Shown piece after piece: positions 60,112 to 64,000 of a stretch of 64,000 nucleotides of DNA. The notes beneath the pieces were generated by a model, which was not told the origin of the DNA, did not search any database, and saw nothing but the letters and a program-made list of their open reading frames with translations. Made by a program: the position numbers and the translations under genes. The stretch's first letter is position 1. Each line of letters begins with the position of its first letter. Origin of the DNA: Mycobacterium sp. ACS1612 (GTDB lineage: Bacteria > Actinomycetota > Actinomycetes > Mycobacteriales > Mycobacteriaceae); contig NZ_LZHZ01000018.1 of assembly GCF_001667505.1 (NCBI RefSeq), positions 1-64,000 of the forward strand, written 5' to 3'.

Positions 60112-61020
60112 CTAGCCGTTGGCCGGTGACCAGTAGTCGAGCATCTCCGCGAACGTCTCGAAGGCGGGCGCCGACGCGCCGTACGCCGCCTCGAGGTGGA
60201 TGCTCAACGGGAAGCCCAGTTCGGCGACGCCGTCGACGACGCGCTTGTACAAGTCGACCATCATCTTGCGCTTCTGCGCCGGGTCGGTCTCCGCCAACTG
60301 CGTGACGAATGCCTGCTCGTCGGCGACCGCGGCGTTGCCGGGGTCCTGGATCAGCCAGTTGATCAACCCGACGCGCGCCTCGACCTTGGGCACGAACCCG
60401 AAGGACAGCAGTATCTCGGGCCGGTGGTCGGTGGTTTTGGCGAATTCGGTGAGGAAGCCGACGATCGCGTCGGAGTACAGCAACTGTGTCATGCCGTACG
60501 TAGCGCCCTGATCGCATTTGAAGTTGAACCGGCCGTGTTCGCCCTCCCGGGTCGGAATCAGGATGGCGCCGCGGTTGGGCACAAGCTCGGTGTAGATCGA
60601 CAGCGCGTCGGTGGGCGCGACCCCCGAGCCCTCACCGTCGTTCATCGTGCGCGGCACCCCGACGAACGCGATGCCGTCGAAGCCCGCGTCGCGCAGGTTG
60701 GTCAGCCGGTGCCGCAGCGCGGATTCATCCATGAACGCCGTGACCTGAGTACACAACCCCTTCAGGCCCGGCAGTTCGGGTTTGATGACGTTCCAGAAGT
60801 CCAACACGTCCATCCGGGGCTTCATCTCGATGGGACGGTCCTCGTCCTCCTCGATCATCCCGGGGATCATCACGTGTCCGATCCGGTCGTCGATGCCGGT
60901 CTCCTTGGCGAAGCGCACCACCTTGCGCGCTTCCTCCACAGCCTGTTCGGGGCCGAGATCGGCGTTCGGGGGTACCAGCTCGAACGCGACGGTGTTGAGG
61001 GTCAAGAGGTTGCTCCTCAT
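60112..61020 (-). CDS. Methylenetetrahydrofolate reductase, mycobacterial type
   Basis: This 302-residue TIM-barrel protein begins MRSNLLTLNTVAFELVPPNA and belongs to the divergent mycobacterial MetF-like class rather than the classical E. coli family: conserved features are CTQVTAFMDESALRHRL, GVPRTMNDGEGSGVAP and FKCDQGATYGMTQLLYS. The enzyme makes 5-methyl-THF for methionine synthesis. Its cofactor and flavin use appear to differ from classical MetF. It is monocistronic, eleven bases before the hrpA start. Confidence 0.85.
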   Translation of the reverse strand: MRSNLLTLNTVAFELVPPNADLGPEQAVEEARKVVRFAKETGIDDRIGHVMIPGMIEEDEDRPIEMKPRMDVLDFWNVIKPELPGLKGLCTQVTAFMDESALRHRLTNLRDAGFDGIAFVGVPRTMNDGEGSGVAPTDALSIYTELVPNRGAILIPTREGEHGRFNFKCDQGATYGMTQLLYSDAIVGFLTEFAKTTDHRPEILLSFGFVPKVEARVGLINWLIQDPGNAAVADEQAFVTQLAETDPAQKRKMMVDLYKRVVDGVAELGFPLSIHLEAAYGASAPAFETFAEMLDYWSPANG

Positions 61021-61170
61021 TGCGCGATTGTCTGTCCGTCCGGAAGGGCGTCGGTGACCGCCGGGGAGGAGCAGAGCTCATCTACTGCTTTTCGAGATTA
61101 GCGGCTCTACTCATCTCGTCAGCCATCGCCCGCACCGCGTCTGGCAGTGATTGCATCCTCGGCGCAATTC

Positions 61171-61196
61171 TGCCAGGCCCGGTACAGATCCTGCCA
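61171..61196 (+). promoter_or_regulatory. TGCCA direct repeat with 21-bp spacing upstream of peptide C
   Basis: TGCCA at 61171-61175 and 61192-61196 are exactly 21 bp apart, the same spacing as in copies A and B, 96 bases upstream of the ATG at 61292 - the same distance as in copy B. The surrounding sequence (CTGCCAGCGGGATGA) resembles copy B (CTGCCAGCGGAATTA). The third instance makes the motif convincing. Confidence 0.6.
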
Positions 61197-61291
61197 GCGG
61201 GATGACCGCGTTCTACCTGGGCGTTCCACCGACTGGGTGGAGTACCGGGTTCGCCGGCCATCCGAGAAACTTGGCCAACGAGGAGCTTCGA

Positions 61292-61504
61292 ATGAAGAAG
61301 ATCACCTTTGCCACCGCCACATCCGGCGCGCTGGTGGTGTTGGCAGTCGCACTTGCGGGCCAGGCCGCGGCGGACGCAGGCAGCGGTTCGAATGTCGTGG
61401 CGCCCGCACCGGTCTATCCGCAGTCCGCGTACGGCGGCACGAATCCATACACGCCGTACGGCGTCGACCCGTACGTTCCCTACGGCGTATGGGCTCAGCA
61501 CTAG
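61292..61504 (+). CDS. MKK-type secreted peptide, copy C (Pro/Tyr-rich)
   Basis: This 70-residue gene begins MKKITFATATSGALVVLAVA, cleaved after GQAAAD (about residue 28), with a mature part rich in Tyr, Pro and Gly (YGGTNPYTPYGVDPYVPYG). The signal peptide shares the MKKxxFA...SG pattern with copies A and B, while the mature part differs. GAGGAG precedes the ATG at good spacing. Function unknown. Confidence 0.75.
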   Translation: MKKITFATATSGALVVLAVALAGQAAADAGSGSNVVAPAPVYPQSAYGGTNPYTPYGVDPYVPYGVWAQH

Positions 61505-61547
61505 CTGGCCTTGATTCGCATGGCGTGAGGCACAATTGGGGCATCCG

Positions 61548-62066
61548 ATGGTGCCCTCGAGATGTTCTTGGCGCTTGCCGGCCGGGTGTTTCGCCCTGCT
61601 GGCGCTGCTGACCGCCTGCGGCACGGACGGTTCGGCCACACCGACGAGGACGGCCACCGCGACGACGGTGCCCGCGGCGACCACATCAATCCCCGCCCCG
61701 GCGGCGGCGCCCCCGCAGCGCAGCGAGAAGTGGATCGACCTCCAGGTCGGACAGTGTCTGGCCGACCCGCCGCCAACCGATCCGAGCGTCGTCACGGTGG
61801 CGGTCGTCGACTGCGCGCTGCCGCACGCCGCGGAGGTCTATCTGCGCACCGATGTCGAGGTCAACGCCGCGATCGCCGACGTAGCGGATCAACGGTGCCG
61901 CGCGGGACTGCAGCAGTACACCGGGCAGGCACCGGGGCCGCTGGCGATGACGTACCTGATCGACTCCAAGCAGGACCGGACGTCGGACAACCCGATGCCG
62001 AGCACGGTCATCTGCCTTCTGCAGGCGGCAGGTGGCGGCCCATTGACGGGTTCAGCGCACCGCTGA
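61548..62066 (+). CDS. Lipoprotein with septum-formation-like domain
   Basis: This 172-residue protein starts at the ATG at 61548 and has a lipobox ALLTAC (about residue 24), a Thr/Ala/Pro-rich linker and a globular domain with WIDLQVGQCLADPP, VDCALPHAAEVYLR and CRAGLQQYTGQ, the pattern of septum-formation (Septum_form) family lipoproteins. Its three or four cysteines may form disulfides. Role unknown. Confidence 0.82.
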   Translation: MVPSRCSWRLPAGCFALLALLTACGTDGSATPTRTATATTVPAATTSIPAPAAAPPQRSEKWIDLQVGQCLADPPPTDPSVVTVAVVDCALPHAAEVYLRTDVEVNAAIADVADQRCRAGLQQYTGQAPGPLAMTYLIDSKQDRTSDNPMPSTVICLLQAAGGGPLTGSAHR

Positions 62067-62074
62067 GTCGAGAG

Positions 62075-62311
62075 TTACTGCATCACAAAGTTATTCGGTG
62101 CCGGCGGAGGCGGCGGCGGGTCCGGCAGACACAACCCGGTGTTGGCGTAGTCGAAGTACCGGCCTGGCAGGCAGAACGGCGCGCAGTGGTCGGTGGTGCC
62201 CGTCTCGCCGTCGGCGCACGCGGTGTTGACCGCGGGCGGTGCGGTGATGGCGGACGCCATCGCTGCCGTCAACGCCAACGCGGACAGCGCCGCGATCACA
62301 ACCCGTCGCAT
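62075..62311 (-). CDS. Small exported cysteine-rich protein
   Basis: This 78-residue protein has a signal peptide ([20 protein letters not shown]) and a mature part with four cysteines ([25 protein letters not shown]) and a Pro-rich tail. The cysteines probably form two disulfides. No family recognised. Confidence 0.75.
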   Translation of the reverse strand: MRRVVIAALSALALTAAMASAITAPPAVNTACADGETGTTDHCAPFCLPGRYFDYANTGLCLPDPPPPPPAPNNFVMQ

Positions 62312-62352
62312 CGGCTCAGTCTAGGTGCGACAACACCCGTAGTCTGGGTGAA

Positions 62353-63813
62353 GTGAGCATTGCTTCGAATGCCACCGTCGTTTTGGATGACCGGTTCGCC
62401 CGCGAATTGCCCGAGATGGCGGTGCCCTGGAAAGCCCAGGAGCCGCCCGAGCCTCGTCTGCTGATCCTCAACGAGCGGTTGGCCGCCGATCTGGGTCTGG
62501 ACGCGGCGTGGCTACGGACGCCTGACGGTGTGCGATTCCTGGCCGGTGTGGCGGTACCCGAGGGCGCCACCCCGGTCGCGCAGGCGTACGCCGGTCATCA
62601 GTTCGGCGGGTACGTCCCGCGCCTGGGTGATGGACGCGCACTGCTGCTCGGGGAGATCGCGCGGCCCGACGGTGCGCTTCGCGATGTTGCGCTCAAGGGT
62701 TCAGGCGCGACTCCGTTCGCCAGGGCCGGTGACGGCCTGGCCGCAGTCGGCCCGATGTTGCGCGAGTACGTCATCAGCGAGGCGATGCACGCGCTCGGGA
62801 TCCCCACCACCCGGTCGCTGGCGGTCGTCGCGACGGGTCGCGACGTGCTCCGGGAGACCCCGCTGCCGGGTGCGCTGCTGGTGCGGGTGGCGAGCAGCCA
62901 TCTGCGGGTCGGCAGCTTTCAATACGCCGCCAACGCGGGGGATGTCGACCTGGTACGCCGACTGGCCGAGCACGCCATCGCCAGGCACCATCCGGCCGCC
63001 GCTGAGGCGGCCAACCCGTATCGCGCACTGTTCGAGGCGGTGGTCGCGGCGCAGGCGTCCCTGGTCTCGCAGTGGATGGCTGTCGGCTTCGTGCACGGGG
63101 TGATGAACACCGACAACATGACCATCTCCGGCGAAACCATCGACTACGGGCCATGCGCGTTCATGGATGCCTACGACCCGGCCACGGTGTTCAGCTCGAT
63201 CGACAGCTGGGGTCGCTACGCGTACGGACAGCAGCCCGCGGTCGCGGCGTGGAACCTTGCCCGGTTCGCCGAGACGCTGCTGCCGCTGTTCGCCGAGGAC
63301 GCCGACGACGCGGTCACGCTCGCCCAGGAGTCACTCGACGGGTTCCGCAGTCGGTACACGGCGGCGACGACGACGGGAATGCTGGCGAAGCTCGGGCTGC
63401 GCGACGTCGACGACGAAGTGGCCGTCCCGCTGCTTTCCGACCTGCTCGACCAACTCGAGCAGAGCCGCGTCGACCACACGTCGTTCTACCGGCACCTCGG
63501 ACGGGCGGCCGGCGGCGACACCGAGCCCGCGCGTGGCCTGTTCGTAGACCTCGCCCGGTTCGACGGTTGGCTGGCGCGCTGGCGGGCGTTGGGGCCGGAC
63601 GCCGACGCGATGGACCGCGTCAACCCGGTGTACATCCCGCGCAATCACCTGGTCGAGGAAGCGTTGTCGGCGGCCACCGCCGGCGACCTCGATCCGCTGA
63701 CACGGCTGCTCGACGCCGTCACCACGCCGTACGACGTACGGCCCGGTCTCGAGCGCTACGCCGAGCCGGCGCCCGACGACTTCGGCTCCTACCGAACCTT
63801 CTGCGGCACCTAG
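62353..63813 (+). CDS. selO: SelO-type protein adenylyltransferase
   Basis: This 486-residue pseudokinase-fold enzyme transfers AMP to proteins. SelO motifs are visible: [55 protein letters not shown] and the C-terminal FCGT, where Cys occupies the position of selenocysteine in animal SelO. The start is the GTG at 62353. SelO helps cells resist oxidative stress. It is monocistronic. Confidence 0.93.
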   Translation: MSIASNATVVLDDRFARELPEMAVPWKAQEPPEPRLLILNERLAADLGLDAAWLRTPDGVRFLAGVAVPEGATPVAQAYAGHQFGGYVPRLGDGRALLLGEIARPDGALRDVALKGSGATPFARAGDGLAAVGPMLREYVISEAMHALGIPTTRSLAVVATGRDVLRETPLPGALLVRVASSHLRVGSFQYAANAGDVDLVRRLAEHAIARHHPAAAEAANPYRALFEAVVAAQASLVSQWMAVGFVHGVMNTDNMTISGETIDYGPCAFMDAYDPATVFSSIDSWGRYAYGQQPAVAAWNLARFAETLLPLFAEDADDAVTLAQESLDGFRSRYTAATTTGMLAKLGLRDVDDEVAVPLLSDLLDQLEQSRVDHTSFYRHLGRAAGGDTEPARGLFVDLARFDGWLARWRALGPDADAMDRVNPVYIPRNHLVEEALSAATAGDLDPLTRLLDAVTTPYDVRPGLERYAEPAPDDFGSYRTFCGT

Positions 63814-63833
63814 GCGCGAACGGCGCGGAAGGG

Positions 63834-64000
63834 TCAGTAGTGGTAGGTGTCTGACGGCGCAGGCATGTGCACCGGCTCGTCGTCGAAATGCGACACCTCG
63901 ATGCCGTAGGACCGTGCGAGCTCCAGGATCTTGGTGGCCCTGGCGATGCGCGGCAGGTCGGACCCGTTGCGGATCTCTCCGCCATCCCGCTCGAACTCCG
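63834..64000 (-). CDS. Unidentified protein, C-terminal part
   Basis: The last 54 or more residues of a gene entering from the right edge: readable as GEIRNGSDLPRIARATKILE, then ELARSYGIEVSHFDDEPVHM and PAPSDTYHY before the stop. The reading frame is clear and coding-like, but the fragment is too short for me to name the family. Confidence 0.6.
   Translation of the reverse strand, partial: EFERDGGEIRNGSDLPRIARATKILELARSYGIEVSHFDDEPVHMPAPSDTYHY

Noticed and set aside
61082..61795. 237-codon minus-strand frame
   Set aside because: It lies opposite two exported-protein genes with signal peptides and has no domain of its own.

Overview
The window is about 64 kb of GC-rich, densely coded actinobacterial chromosome. 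A mycobacterial-type methylenetetrahydrofolate reductase, a hemophore-like exported protein, a nitrobindin, a B-box/rhomboid protein, SigH- and SigG-like ECF sigma factors, mycothiol-type DinB proteins and many short exported proteins with AxADP-like cleavage sites point to a Mycobacterium/Mycolicibacterium, probably fast-growing given the accessory load. I saw no tRNA, rRNA, CRISPR array or insertion sequence. The only mobile-like item is a partial 13E12/DUF222 gene at the left edge.

Layout. 1-8.7 kb: partial DUF222 gene, orphan DUF4118/GAF histidine kinase, SigH-type sigma factor without a neighbouring anti-sigma gene, a three-gene exported S53 (sedolisin-like) protease operon, a small lipoprotein and an LctP lactate permease. 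8.7-15.3 kb: a stressosome/partner-switching block (lone STAS protein; then RsbR-RsbS-RsbT-RsbX, an RsbU-type phosphatase fused to an RsbW-type kinase domain, a separate RsbW-like kinase, an STAS antagonist and a GAF-ANTAR protein). 15.3-21.3 kb: galactose cluster (galK, galT, DeoR-family regulator, divergent sodium/solute symporter with a 91-residue partner) and a DMT-type exporter. 21.4-29.2 kb: small exported proteins, a second copy of the lipoprotein type, MFS transporter with TetR regulator, and a MoxR-DUF58-DUF4129 operon. 29.2-42.5 kb: methyltransferase, kup, SDR diverging from a SigG-like sigma factor, GtrA, rhomboid, VOC protein, exported proteins, an eroded dehydrogenase pseudogene, PPOX protein, nitrobindin and a serine beta-lactamase-like protein. 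42.5-46.7 kb: a second partner-switching block (STAS + RsbW-like kinase) facing a two-component operon of receiver-PP2C phosphatase, CHASE3 histidine kinase and Rcp1-like response regulator. 46.8-64 kb: a flavoprotein gene next to two near-identical secreted-peptide cassettes, Lrp/AsnC with DUF2000, HAD dehalogenase, tandem DUF427, a regulator of two fused TetR modules, a MOSC-ferredoxin reductase-ferredoxin fusion, a carboxylesterase, hrpA, metF-type gene, three further exported proteins, selO and the end of an unidentified gene.

How the parts work together. The strongest theme is sigma-factor control by partner switching. The first block contains every component from a stress-sensing complex (RsbR/RsbS) through the switch kinase RsbT and feedback phosphatase RsbX to an RsbT-responsive PP2C phosphatase and antagonist/anti-sigma pairs. 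The second has an antagonist/anti-sigma pair next to a phosphorelay-controlled PP2C phosphatase. Neither contains its target sigma factor, so the output (SigF-like factors are the obvious candidates) lies outside the window; two SigF-like promoter matches occur, upstream of the lactate permease and of the second STAS gene. A second theme is a set of short MKK-type secreted peptides (three copies) that share an upstream direct repeat TGCCA-N16-TGCCA with exactly 21-bp spacing, which looks like an uncharacterised regulon.
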